A stretch of 64,000 bases of DNA, from contig JAVDPD010000009.1 in NCBI GenBank assembly GCA_031296935.1, positions 1-64,000 of the forward strand, given 5' to 3'. How positions within the stretch are numbered: position 1 is the first letter of the stretch; every line of letters begins with the position of its first letter. This stretch comes from Cerasicoccus maritimus (GTDB taxonomy: Bacteria; Verrucomicrobiota; Verrucomicrobiia; Opitutales; Cerasicoccaceae). This document shows, piece by piece, positions 26,486 through 34,196 of the stretch. Position numbers and translations under genes: made by a program. The notes beneath the pieces are model-generated. The model was not told where the DNA came from, searched no databases, and saw nothing but the letters and a program-made list of their open reading frames with translations.

Positions 26486-27961
26486 ATGAGTTTGCAAATC
26501 GATGAAGCGGTCCTCAAAGGCGTAGTCGCCGACGTTCTCCGCAAACTTCAGGAACAGGCTTCAGGCAGCCCCGTGGCCGACAGCAAAAAGGAAGACTGCG
26601 GTTGCTCCTGCGACGGCGCTTGCTCGCGCGGCGAGTTGGGCGTTTTCCAAAATGCGACCGACGCCGCTGCTGCCGCCAAGGAAGCGCAGAAGAAGCTGCG
26701 TAAGCTCGGCATTGAAGGCCGCGACAAGGTCGTGAAGATCGTTAAGGCAACTTGCGCCGAGAAGGCAGTGGAGTGGGGCGAGCTGGAATTTGCCGAAACC
26801 AAGATCGGCCGCCTGGAGCACAAGATTGCCAAGCTACAGGGTATCCCGAATTTGCCGGGTGTCGAGTGGTTGGCGCCGCGTGGCATGAGCGGCGACCACG
26901 GCATCACGATGGAAGAAAATACGCCCTTCGGCGTCATTGGCGCCATCACGCCGGTTACCCACTCCATCCCGACGCTTTCCTGCAACATCGTCAGCATGGT
27001 GGCTGCGGGCAACACCGTTGTCTTCAACGCGCATCCCGGTGGCGCCAAGTGCGCGGTGGCTGCGGTGCGCGAATACAACAAGCGCTTCAAGGCAGAGCTC
27101 GGCATCGAGAACATCGCGACGATCATCGAAAAGCCTTCGCTCGACAGCTTTAACGAACTTTGCGCAACGCCTGACGTGAACCTGCTTTGCGTGACCGGTG
27201 GTCCTGGCGTGGTCAACGCCGCGATGAAAAGCGGCAAGCGCGCGATCTGCGCCGGCCCGGGTAACCCGCCTGTCGTCGTTGATGACTCGGCTGACCTCGA
27301 TAAGGCTGCTGGCGACATCATCATGGGCGCCGCCTTCGACAACAACCTGCTCTGCATCGGCGAAAAGCAAATCTTCGTCGTCGACAAGGTTTACGATCAA
27401 TTTATTGCCGCCCTGAAAAAGGCTGGCGCGTTCCAACTCAACGCAGCGCAACTCGACCGTTTGACGAAGGTTGCCTTCACGTTCAAGGGCGACGGCGGTG
27501 GCTGCTCGCACCCGGTGGTGAACCGCGACCTCGTGGGCGCTGACGCAACCAAGCTGGCAGAAATCGCTGGCACGTCCGCTCCGGCTGACACGCAAATGCT
27601 CTTTGCTGAAACCGACGAAGGTCATCTTTTCGTGATCGAAGAGCAGATGATGCCGATGGTGCCCGTTATCCGCGCCCGTGATATCGACCACGCCATCGAA
27701 ATGGCCGTCAAGTCCGAGCACGGCTACAAGCACTCGGGCATGATCCACACGCTGAACGTTGTCAACATGGGCAAGATGGCCCGCGCCCTCGACACCACCT
27801 TGTTCGTGAAGAACGGCGCTTGCGTAGCAGGTCTCGGCATGGGCGGCGAAGGCTACTCCAGCTTCTCCATCGCCACGACGACCGGCGAAGGCATCACGAC
27901 GCCCGACACCTTCACGCGCCGCCGTCGCTGCGTCCTCGTTGACAACCTGCAGATGTATTAA
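26486..27961 (+). CDS. pduP: CoA-acylating aldehyde dehydrogenase of the microcompartment
   Basis: Oxidises the aldehyde made by the aldolase to acyl-CoA with NAD. The 491-residue protein starts with an amphipathic encapsulation-type helix (IDEAVLKGVVADVLRKLQEQ, residues 5-24). Next comes a short cysteine cluster, DCGCSCDGACSRG (Cys38, 40, 42, 46), which I do not know from characterised PduP proteins. The aldehyde dehydrogenase domain follows from about residue 55: EENTPFGVIGAITPVTH, GPGNPPVVVD and the catalytic Cys290 in FDNNLLCIGEKQIF. The substrate is probably lactaldehyde, from context. Confidence 0.94.
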   Translation: MSLQIDEAVLKGVVADVLRKLQEQASGSPVADSKKEDCGCSCDGACSRGELGVFQNATDAAAAAKEAQKKLRKLGIEGRDKVVKIVKATCAEKAVEWGELEFAETKIGRLEHKIAKLQGIPNLPGVEWLAPRGMSGDHGITMEENTPFGVIGAITPVTHSIPTLSCNIVSMVAAGNTVVFNAHPGGAKCAVAAVREYNKRFKAELGIENIATIIEKPSLDSFNELCATPDVNLLCVTGGPGVVNAAMKSGKRAICAGPGNPPVVVDDSADLDKAAGDIIMGAAFDNNLLCIGEKQIFVVDKVYDQFIAALKKAGAFQLNAAQLDRLTKVAFTFKGDGGGCSHPVVNRDLVGADATKLAEIAGTSAPADTQMLFAETDEGHLFVIEEQMMPMVPVIRARDIDHAIEMAVKSEHGYKHSGMIHTLNVVNMGKMARALDTTLFVKNGACVAGLGMGGEGYSSFSIATTTGEGITTPDTFTRRRRCVLVDNLQMY

Positions 27962-28006
27962 AGAGCAGTTAACCAGTTTCCGGTTCTCCAATAACCAGTT
28001 GTTAAG

Positions 28007-28043
28007 CCACTTTAATTTCTAATCTTTTTCCTTTAATCTTCAA
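28007..28043 (+). promoter_or_regulatory. 37-nt G-free leader of BMC-P2
   Basis: The stretch before the ATG includes CTTTTTCCTTTAATCTT and has no G and no Shine-Dalgarno sequence. Upstream in the same spacer, TAACCAGTT occurs twice (27969 and 27992 regions). Confidence 0.6.
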
Positions 28044-28301
28044 ATGATCCGCGCCCGAGTAGAAGGCAATGTAGTCAGCACCATGTGTCACGAGACCATG
28101 CGCGGCTGGCGTTTGCTGATCTGCCAGCCGATCGACGAAGAGGACAGGGATCTAGGCCAGCCCGTCATGGCGATCGACCCGCAAGGCGCCGGGGTTGGCT
28201 CAACGATCGTCATCACCACCGACGGCAAGGGCGTGCGCGAATTCCTCGGCATCGATAAGACGCCGATTCGCAACATGATCCTCGCCATCGAAGACGAATA
28301 A
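28044..28301 (+). CDS. BMC-P pentameric vertex protein 2 (EutN/CcmL family)
   Basis: An 85-residue EutN/CcmL-type protein: MIRARVEGNVVSTMCHETM, WRLLICQPI, PVMAIDPQGAGVGSTIVITTDGKGVRE and a terminal NMILAIEDE. It is the shortest of the three BMC-P paralogs and close to the minimal domain. Confidence 0.94.
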   Translation: MIRARVEGNVVSTMCHETMRGWRLLICQPIDEEDRDLGQPVMAIDPQGAGVGSTIVITTDGKGVREFLGIDKTPIRNMILAIEDE

Positions 28302-28343
28302 CCACTTACACACTTCTTCACCTACACACCTACGAACTTCCTC

Positions 28344-28649
28344 ATGCGCTTCGGCAAAGTCATTGGCAAAGTCACCCTGAGTGACAGTGATCCTTCCTAC
28401 AAAGGCGGGCGCTTTTTGCTGGTGAGCCCAATGGACAAGGCGCGCATCAGTGGTGAGGATTTACCGCCGGTTTCCGGTCTGCCCGATGTCGTTGTTTACG
28501 ACAACGTCGGCGGCGGACTCGGCGACACGATAGGCTTCGTCGAAGGCGGCGAAGCTTCCGCAACTTTTGATCAACCCACTCCGGTCGACGCGTTTAACTG
28601 CGCGCTGATCGATGAAATTTCCTACCAGGGCAAGACCCACTCGCTTTAA
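28344..28649 (+). CDS. BMC-P pentameric vertex protein 3 (EutN/CcmL family)
   Basis: A 101-residue paralog beginning MRFGKVIGKVTLSDSDPSYK, with GRFLLVSPM, VVVYDNVGGGLGDTIGFVEGGEAS and CALIDEISYQGK. The vertex loop reads VGGGLGD. The spacer before it (28302-28343) is pyrimidine- and A-rich with one G. Three BMC-P types in one operon suggests mixed or functionally distinct vertices. Confidence 0.94.
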   Translation: MRFGKVIGKVTLSDSDPSYKGGRFLLVSPMDKARISGEDLPPVSGLPDVVVYDNVGGGLGDTIGFVEGGEASATFDQPTPVDAFNCALIDEISYQGKTHSL

Positions 28650-28669
28650 TAAACTCCCTTAAAATCGTC

Positions 28670-29740
28670 ATGAAAAAAGTATTCACCGGAAAAGACGTCG
28701 AAGAGCTGCTGGCCAGCGGCAAGGGCCTCTGCGCCATCCCCGACAAGGCCGTGCTGACTCCCTCCGCCAAGGACGCAATCCGCGCCGCGAAGAAGAGCGG
28801 CAAGGGCGCTGCCAGCGCCGCGCCGAGCAAGCCCGCCAAGGGCTTGAACCCGATCGTTCCGGACTTCGAATTTAAGTGGAAGCCCGGAACCGACCCCGTC
28901 GGCTACGAAGCGATCAACGCTTACTTTAACTCGCCCGAGCTGACCGTGATCAAGGAGCGTATGTGCGACATGGGTCGCCGCATCTGGGCGAAGAATTACT
29001 GCGACGGCAACGGCGGTAACATCACCGTCCGCGTGGGCGACAACCTCGTGCTCTGCACGCCAACTTTGATCTCCAAGGGCTTCATCGAAGTGGACGAGAT
29101 TTGCATGGTCGACCTCGATGGCAACCAGGTCGCCGGCACCCGCAAGCGTACGTCGGAAGTCAACACGCACCTCGCGATCATGAAGGCTACGCCCGACGCG
29201 AAGAGCTGCGTGCACGCTCACCCGATCCACGCCACGGCGTTTGCCATCGCCGGCGTCGCGCCTCCCACCTGCCTCATCCCTGAGCCGGAAGTGTTCCTCG
29301 GCGAAATCGCTTTGGCGAAATACGAGACTCCCGGCACGCCGGAGAACGCCAAGGCAGTTGGTGCGCTCGCGCCGGAACACCAGTCCATCATCATGCAGAA
29401 CCACGGTGTCATCACCTGGGGTAAGGACGTCGAAGACGCCTACTGGAAGATGGAAAACACCGAGGCTTACTGTAACACCATTTACGTTGCATCGCAGCTC
29501 GGCCACGGGCTGAACACCTACGGCGGCAACAAGCTGAAGGAGCTCATCTCCATCCGCCGTTCGCTGGGTATGCCGGATCGCCGCGAGAACATGAAGGAGT
29601 GCGAGCTTTGCGACAACTCCGAGTTCCGCCCCGGCGTCGTGTGCGCCATGCCGCAAGCTTCGGCGAAACCAAGCAGCGGTGATGCGGAAGACCTCGTGCA
29701 GAAGGTCACCGACATGATCATGCAACAACTTAAAGGCTAA
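28670..29740 (+). CDS. class II aldolase, fuculose/rhamnulose phosphate type, encapsulated
   Basis: Splits a 6-deoxy-ketose 1-phosphate into dihydroxyacetone phosphate and lactaldehyde. The 356-residue protein has zinc-ligand His in CVHAHPIHATAF (H182, H184, with H187 nearby) and a further His in NHGVITWG near 241-248; GNGGNITVRVGD is the phosphate-binding part. It exceeds the usual 200-270 residues because of an N-terminal extension of about 60 residues (FTGKDVEELLASGKG, then a Lys/Ala linker) and a C-terminal amphipathic helix (DLVQKVTDMIMQQLKG). Either could be an encapsulation peptide. Confidence 0.93.
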   Translation: MKKVFTGKDVEELLASGKGLCAIPDKAVLTPSAKDAIRAAKKSGKGAASAAPSKPAKGLNPIVPDFEFKWKPGTDPVGYEAINAYFNSPELTVIKERMCDMGRRIWAKNYCDGNGGNITVRVGDNLVLCTPTLISKGFIEVDEICMVDLDGNQVAGTRKRTSEVNTHLAIMKATPDAKSCVHAHPIHATAFAIAGVAPPTCLIPEPEVFLGEIALAKYETPGTPENAKAVGALAPEHQSIIMQNHGVITWGKDVEDAYWKMENTEAYCNTIYVASQLGHGLNTYGGNKLKELISIRRSLGMPDRRENMKECELCDNSEFRPGVVCAMPQASAKPSSGDAEDLVQKVTDMIMQQLKG

Positions 29741-29790
29741 GGCGAGGGAGACGGTCTCCTTCGACGCTAGCCGCATCTATTGCCTCCCTA

Positions 29791-30732
29791 ATGAAAGCCG
29801 CGATCATCGGTGGAGCCGGGTTACTCGGCAGCGCCGTGGTCGCGGCATTCTTAGAGCGCGATCTTTTTATCGAGCTCACTTTGCTCGACGCCCAAGGCCA
29901 GCTTGCCGAGGCCGAGGCGCAGGACTTTCGGGAATCATTCCTGGAAAAAGGCACTGTTATTCACTCTGCGGCGCAAATCGACTTTGCGTCGCAGAGTGAT
30001 CTTATCGTTTTTGCCGGAGGCTTTGCATCGCAAAGCAAGGAGCCGCGCATCGATCTTGCGCGTCGCTACCTGCGACATTTTTGCTGGCAGCTAAGCCAGC
30101 TCAAAGAGGCGGGCGTGAAACAAGACGCCGTGATCCTCATTGCGGCCGAGCCGGCAGAGCTCTTAACCGCGATGGCGGTGAGCTATCTTGGACTGCCACC
30201 GGAGCGCGTGATTGGCATGGGCACGGTGGTGGATGCGCGGCGTTTGCGCGTTGGCCTGTCGCAGGCTTTGTCGGTTGGGTTGAGCCAGGTGTCGATCAAC
30301 GCCATTGGCGTCCGCGGCGAAGGGATGGTTCCCCTGTGGTCGGGCGCGAAAGTCGCAGGTGAATCCATCAGCACGCTCAAGCCCTGGGAGCACAATTGGC
30401 AACACGAAGTCGAGCAGCGCGCGCGCAATGCCGACACCGCCATGATGATGGGCAAGGGTGGCGCCTACCGCGCGAACGCCGCCGCGGTGGCTGAAGTGGC
30501 GACGGCGATTGTCCGCGATACGCAGCAGATTTTGCCGGTGAGCGTGTGCCACGATTTCCGCACGCCGCGCTATGGCCTGCGCAAAACATGCCTCGCGTTG
30601 CCGACGGAGGTTGGCCGCCGCGGAGCAGGCGAAGTGGTTGACGTGAAACTTTGGCCCAAGGAAGAGGCCGCGCTGCGCCAAACCGCCCGCCGCGTGCAGC
30701 GGGATTTGCGCACTTTGGTTAGCGAGGCATAA
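29791..30732 (+). CDS. lactate/malate dehydrogenase family protein
   Basis: NAD-dependent dehydrogenase of the LDH/MDH superfamily, 313 residues, with the Rossmann start MKAAIIGGAGLLGSAVVAA, acidic ELTLLDAQ, and DLIVFAGGFASQSKEPRIDLARR carrying the substrate-binding Arg segment. The C-terminal half is recognisable but divergent, so the substrate is uncertain. As the last gene of the BMC operon it probably re-oxidises or regenerates NADH, for example with lactate. Bases 29962-29998 inside the gene form a 16-bp inverted repeat resembling an intergenic element at 38698-38714. Confidence 0.85.
   Translation: MKAAIIGGAGLLGSAVVAAFLERDLFIELTLLDAQGQLAEAEAQDFRESFLEKGTVIHSAAQIDFASQSDLIVFAGGFASQSKEPRIDLARRYLRHFCWQLSQLKEAGVKQDAVILIAAEPAELLTAMAVSYLGLPPERVIGMGTVVDARRLRVGLSQALSVGLSQVSINAIGVRGEGMVPLWSGAKVAGESISTLKPWEHNWQHEVEQRARNADTAMMMGKGGAYRANAAAVAEVATAIVRDTQQILPVSVCHDFRTPRYGLRKTCLALPTEVGRRGAGEVVDVKLWPKEEAALRQTARRVQRDLRTLVSEA
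29962..29998. repeat. inverted repeat inside the dehydrogenase gene
   Basis: CACTCTGCGGCGCAAA (29962-29977) and TTTGCGTCGCAGAGTG (29983-29998) are inverted copies with one mismatch around a 5-nt loop. A smaller palindrome, CTTTGC-ATC-GCAAAG, follows at 30021-30035. TTTGCGTTGCAGAGTGA at 38698-38714, outside genes, matches the right arm at 16 of 17 positions. Confidence 0.7.
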
Positions 30733-30777
30733 GCTGGCGGTCGTCGCTGGTATTCAACGACGCTTTTTGGAGCAGCG

Positions 30778-30995
30778 AAAATCCACCAGTGTTTTTCGTT
30801 AAAATCCACCAGTGTTTACTGCCGCAACCCTCTGGTGTTTGGTGTCGGAAAACACTGGTTGGTTGTGTCGCAAAACACCAGTGAGTTGTGTCGCAAAACA
30901 CTGGTGTTTTGCATCAGAAAACACTGGTGGGTTTTGTCAGTTTGCCCCAGTGGATTTTATTAAAAAACACCAGTGGTTTTTGTCTGGAAACACCT
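30778..30995. repeat. degenerate 23-bp tandem repeat array
   Basis: About nine units with a 23-bp period, most starting AAACACTGGTG or AAACACCAGTG and ending in TTGTGTCGC-like bases. One unit is 25 bp. The centre of each unit (ACTGGT or ACCAGT) appears in either orientation. The array fills the gap between the BMC operon and tcdA and contains no believable gene. Confidence 0.8.
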
Positions 30996-31038
30996 AAGGC
31001 TTGCGCTGGGGGCCGTTTGCTTAAGAGAACAGGCATCG

Positions 31039-31824
31039 ATGAGTGATTACTATACCCGCTTTGGCGGCATTGGCCGGCTTTACGGCGCCGCAAATTTGGA
31101 GAAGCTGCGCACGCTGCATGCCTGTGTCGTGGGCGTGGGCGGCGTGGGCTCGTGGACCGTGGAAGCGCTGGCGCGCACCGGCATCGGGCAAATCACGCTC
31201 ATCGACTTGGACGATGTTTGCCTGAGCAACGTTAACCGCCAACTGCCCGCGATGGACGGCGAGGTCGGCAAGCTGAAGATCGACGTGCTGGCTGACCGCG
31301 CGCGCCGCATCAATCCGGAGTGTCAGGTGAATTGCGAGGCGACGTTTTTCACCGACGGTACTTGCGACAAATTGCTGGGCAAAGGCTATGATGTGGTCGT
31401 GGATGCGATTGACGCCGTGGCGAACAAGTGCCGCTTGATCGCGGAGTGCCGTCAGCGCGGGATTCCGCTGGTGACAGTGGGCGGCGCAGGCGGGCGCAAA
31501 GATCCGTCGGCCGTGAAGATTGCAGATTTATCGCGCACGATTGGCGATCCGCTCCTGGCCAAAGTGCGCAAGCAGCTACGGCGCGACCACGGCTTCCCGC
31601 GCGAGCGGCGCTGGAAGTTTAAGGTGCCGTGCGTTTACTCGGATGAACTGCCGGTGTTCCCCTGGGGCGATGGCACGGTCTGCGCGACGAAGGAGGAAGG
31701 TGCCTCACTGCGCCTCAATTGCGATCAAGGCTTTGGCACCGCAAGTTTTGTGACCGGGGTGATTGGCTTCATGGCCGCCGGGGTGGCGATCGACCTCGCC
31801 CTCGGCATCGCGAAGGATTATTAG
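31039..31824 (+). CDS. tcdA: tRNA threonylcarbamoyladenosine dehydratase
   Basis: E1-like ATP-dependent enzyme that cyclises t6A37 of tRNA to ct6A. The 261-residue protein starts at the ATG giving MSDYYTRFGGIGRLYG, matching the family N-terminus; a longer frame runs back into the tandem repeats. Seen: the nucleotide-binding VVGVGGVGSWTVEALARTG, DLDDVCLSNVNRQ, DAIDAVANKCRL and the GGAGGRKDP segment. The CxxC zinc motif of MoeB/ThiF is absent, as expected for this subgroup. Confidence 0.9.
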   Translation: MSDYYTRFGGIGRLYGAANLEKLRTLHACVVGVGGVGSWTVEALARTGIGQITLIDLDDVCLSNVNRQLPAMDGEVGKLKIDVLADRARRINPECQVNCEATFFTDGTCDKLLGKGYDVVVDAIDAVANKCRLIAECRQRGIPLVTVGGAGGRKDPSAVKIADLSRTIGDPLLAKVRKQLRRDHGFPRERRWKFKVPCVYSDELPVFPWGDGTVCATKEEGASLRLNCDQGFGTASFVTGVIGFMAAGVAIDLALGIAKDY

Positions 31825-32046
31825 TGATCACGCCTTTGATTTTGTAAACGAAATCATATGGAATTCTCGCAAAAACAACTTCTGTAAAGGGTTGTAAAGC
31901 TAGGGGCGTTTTGCTCTACAATTTTTTGGTGGTGTTACATTCAGGTGAAGGCTGAAACTCTACCCGTATGGGCGAGAAGCGCCCTCGCGGCGTTGTTTTG
32001 GCGCAAAAGTGCTTATTATAGAGTCATATTTTAACACGCGTAACTT

Positions 32047-32574
32047 ATGGCATTTTCCCAAACACATTCTCCCTTCGCCTTTGAACGCGAGCGCGGCTCG
32101 ATCAGCAGGGCGGCTCCGGTCATCCAGGAGGCGGTTCGCATTGAGCGCCGTAAGCACAAAACTCGAAAGATCGCCTTTACGGTCAGTGGTGTGTTGCTCG
32201 CGCTTGGTGCCTCGGTATTCATTTTTGGGAAGCGGACCAATACGAGTGCATTGGTGACGCCGATCGCCCCAGTCATTGCACCGGAGCAACACGTTCAAAT
32301 TAAGGCTGAGTCGGAAACGAACCTTCTAGGGACACTGGCAACTGTCTCGGATTTGAGAACTTTTGCACAAGTTGCGACCGTTAACAGTGTGCGCCTAAGT
32401 GGTAGCAGCACGAAAGCGACCATCAACGGTAAGCTCTTTCGGATGGGTGAAGTCGTGGCACCGTCACTGGGTTTGAAGTTGGTGGGGTATGATTCCGCGG
32501 GGAAGTATTTGGTGTTCCGAGATGCTGCTGGCCGCCAAGTAGTTTTGCCAATTAGTCAACGGCAGGCGAGCTGA
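32047..32574 (+). CDS. membrane-anchored protein of unknown function, paralog 1
   Basis: A 175-residue protein with one membrane segment (about residues 44-61) after a basic stretch RRKHKTRK. The C-terminal 60 residues (TVNSVRLSGSSTKATINGK, then RMGEVV and LVFRDAAGRQVVLP) look like the small periplasmic beta domain of GspC/PilP-type secretion proteins; this is pattern recognition only. It shares GSISRAAP near the N-terminus and the same C-terminal pattern with the next gene. No secretion genes are adjacent. Confidence 0.65.
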   Translation: MAFSQTHSPFAFERERGSISRAAPVIQEAVRIERRKHKTRKIAFTVSGVLLALGASVFIFGKRTNTSALVTPIAPVIAPEQHVQIKAESETNLLGTLATVSDLRTFAQVATVNSVRLSGSSTKATINGKLFRMGEVVAPSLGLKLVGYDSAGKYLVFRDAAGRQVVLPISQRQAS

Positions 32575-32781
32575 GGTATGGCCGCTTTTTGAGTGAAGTA
32601 GCTGATTTTGAGGGCTGCTCAGTATCCTTCGATTGCCTATATTGGCTCCAATCGTTGGTGGGGTGTATCTTTTATTTTCTGGGCAGGTATTTGCTTATTT
32701 GTGGCTTGGGTGGGATATGGGACTTGTCAAGTTAAGTCCCTTAATATTTTATCTAATTCTGACTATTATTCGATTTATCGA

Positions 32782-33369
32782 ATGGCGATCATCCAACCAC
32801 AGTCTTCCAAGGTCCAACGCGAGATGCTTCAACGCGGCTCGAAGGGGATGGTGTACGAAGGCCAAGGCTCAATCAGTCGTGCTGCTCCTTCGGTTCAGTA
32901 TGCTCTGCGCCAGCAGCAAAGTGAGGAGAAGAAACGGGCCTTTCTTAAAACGCTTTGCATTATCGCTGGCTCTATTGTGGTCGCGGGAGTTGCGATTTAT
33001 GTCCTAAGTAAAACTGCTGAAGAGAGCTGGGATGCGGTTACAAGCGCTGGCGCTTCTGAAGCTGGCAGCAGCCAGCCCGCTTTGATGGCCTTGGAGGCCG
33101 CGCAAGCTGCTGATCCGCGTAGGACCGACATCGAGTTTGCCGACACGGCGCAGGAGTTTCTCGACCGCGCCACTGTTAATGGTGTCCGGTTCGGTGGGAA
33201 GCAAACTCGGGCCATCATCAATGGAAGTATTTACCATGTTGGCGACACTGTGGCTGAGGATATTGGCTTGGTTTTTGTGGGGCATGATCCCGACGGCGAA
33301 TACCTGCTTTTTCAGGATTCCGACAAGCAAACGGTATTCCTCAAAGTGAAAAACAATGAAGCGGGCTAA
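32782..33369 (+). CDS. membrane-anchored protein of unknown function, paralog 2
   Basis: A 195-residue tandem paralog of the preceding gene: GQGSISRAAP, one membrane segment (LCIIAGSIVVAGVAIYVL) and the C-terminal ATVNGVRFGGKQTRAIINGS followed by GLVFVGHDPDGEYLLF. The ATG at 32782 was chosen because the open frame upstream encodes unrelated hydrophobic residues. The duplication plus divergence suggests two related but distinct roles. Confidence 0.65.
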   Translation: MAIIQPQSSKVQREMLQRGSKGMVYEGQGSISRAAPSVQYALRQQQSEEKKRAFLKTLCIIAGSIVVAGVAIYVLSKTAEESWDAVTSAGASEAGSSQPALMALEAAQAADPRRTDIEFADTAQEFLDRATVNGVRFGGKQTRAIINGSIYHVGDTVAEDIGLVFVGHDPDGEYLLFQDSDKQTVFLKVKNNEAG

Positions 33370-34196
33370 GCTTCGCCAAAGAAGCGCCTAAAATTCTCCG
33401 CGACTTGTTCGCGGATTTTTTGTGCGGGCAAGTTGAGCAGCTCCGCGGCCGCTCGGTAACTGGCGGCGATGTTGGCCGGGTGGTGGCGTGGCTCGCCCTC
33501 GGGGGCGTGGGCAAAGGCGACGTTGCCAGCGAGCGTGAAGTCTTGCCAGTCCTCCGGCGGGAGCATGTCCGGACAGTCTGTTTCGAGGAGCAGGCGGTCG
33601 GGCGGCGTGGCCAGTAGAGAGGCACGGTGCTTGGTTTTGCGTTCGTGCATGACGTAGGCCGAAAAGCTGAAATACGCGCCGAGCTGGGCAAAGGTAGGAA
33701 CCATTTCCGGTGAGCCGCCGTAGCCATGCAGGTGAAAGCCACGCGCGGGTAAGGCTGCTGTTTGCAGCGTGTCGAGGAGCGGGCCCCAAGCTTGCAGGCA
33801 GTGGATTGAAACGGCGCTGTTGTCACGGGCGGCTATTTTGAGTTGAGCGCGGAAGGCCTCCTGTTGGCGGGGCAAATCGTGGTCGACAATCCACCGGTCG
33901 AGGCCGACTTCGCCCACAGCGGCGTGAGGAAACCGCGTTAAAAAATCTTCCAGCTGCTGTAGCCAGTCAGCAGGCGCGTCGTTGACTCGCCAAGGGTGCA
34001 GGCCAAAGGCGGGGATGACGCGCGGGTCGCGCTTGGCCAGCTCGGCGACGGCCGGCCAGTCTCCTGGGTGCGTGCCGTTGACGACTACACGGCCCAGCGG
34101 AAATTCGCTCAACGCGGCTTCGATGGCTGGCCAGTCTGCCAGCAATCGCGCATCATGCCAGTGGCAATGGGCATCGTATAGCGGTGGCTGGCTCAT
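33366..34196 (-). CDS. TatD family metal-dependent hydrolase
   Basis: TIM-barrel hydrolase of the TatD deoxyribonuclease family, 276 residues. The metal-binding start YDAHCHWHDARL is a variant of the usual DxHxH, followed by GLHPW, GEVGLD, SIHCL and LLLETDCPDM, which carries the final metal Asp. The start is the ATG giving MSQPPLYDAHCH. It overlaps the VanZ-like stop codon by 4 bp (ATGA), so the two are translationally coupled. TatD proteins act as nucleases in DNA repair or quality control. Confidence 0.88.
   Translation of the reverse strand: MSQPPLYDAHCHWHDARLLADWPAIEAALSEFPLGRVVVNGTHPGDWPAVAELAKRDPRVIPAFGLHPWRVNDAPADWLQQLEDFLTRFPHAAVGEVGLDRWIVDHDLPRQQEAFRAQLKIAARDNSAVSIHCLQAWGPLLDTLQTAALPARGFHLHGYGGSPEMVPTFAQLGAYFSFSAYVMHERKTKHRASLLATPPDRLLLETDCPDMLPPEDWQDFTLAGNVAFAHAPEGEPRHHPANIAASYRAAAELLNLPAQKIREQVAENFRRFFGEA

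Larger units (their letters stand above)
22866..30732 (+). other. bacterial microcompartment operon, fucose/rhamnose (PVM) type
   Basis: Eleven genes on one strand encode shell proteins (three BMC-H, three BMC-P) and the enzymes class II aldolase, CoA-acylating aldehyde dehydrogenase, PduL phosphotransacylase, acetate/propionate kinase and a lactate/malate-type dehydrogenase. This matches the Planctomycetes-Verrucomicrobia BMC class known to degrade fucose and rhamnose through lactaldehyde. Flow: fuculose or rhamnulose phosphate to lactaldehyde, to lactyl-CoA, to lactyl phosphate, to lactate plus ATP, with NADH recycling by the dehydrogenase. BMC-T, kinase, isomerase and regulator genes are not in the window. 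Confidence 0.9.

Noticed and set aside
30778..30995. Tandem repeats taken as a CRISPR array
   Set aside because: The units are contiguous with no unique spacers of constant length, the core occurs in both orientations, and no cas genes are in the window.
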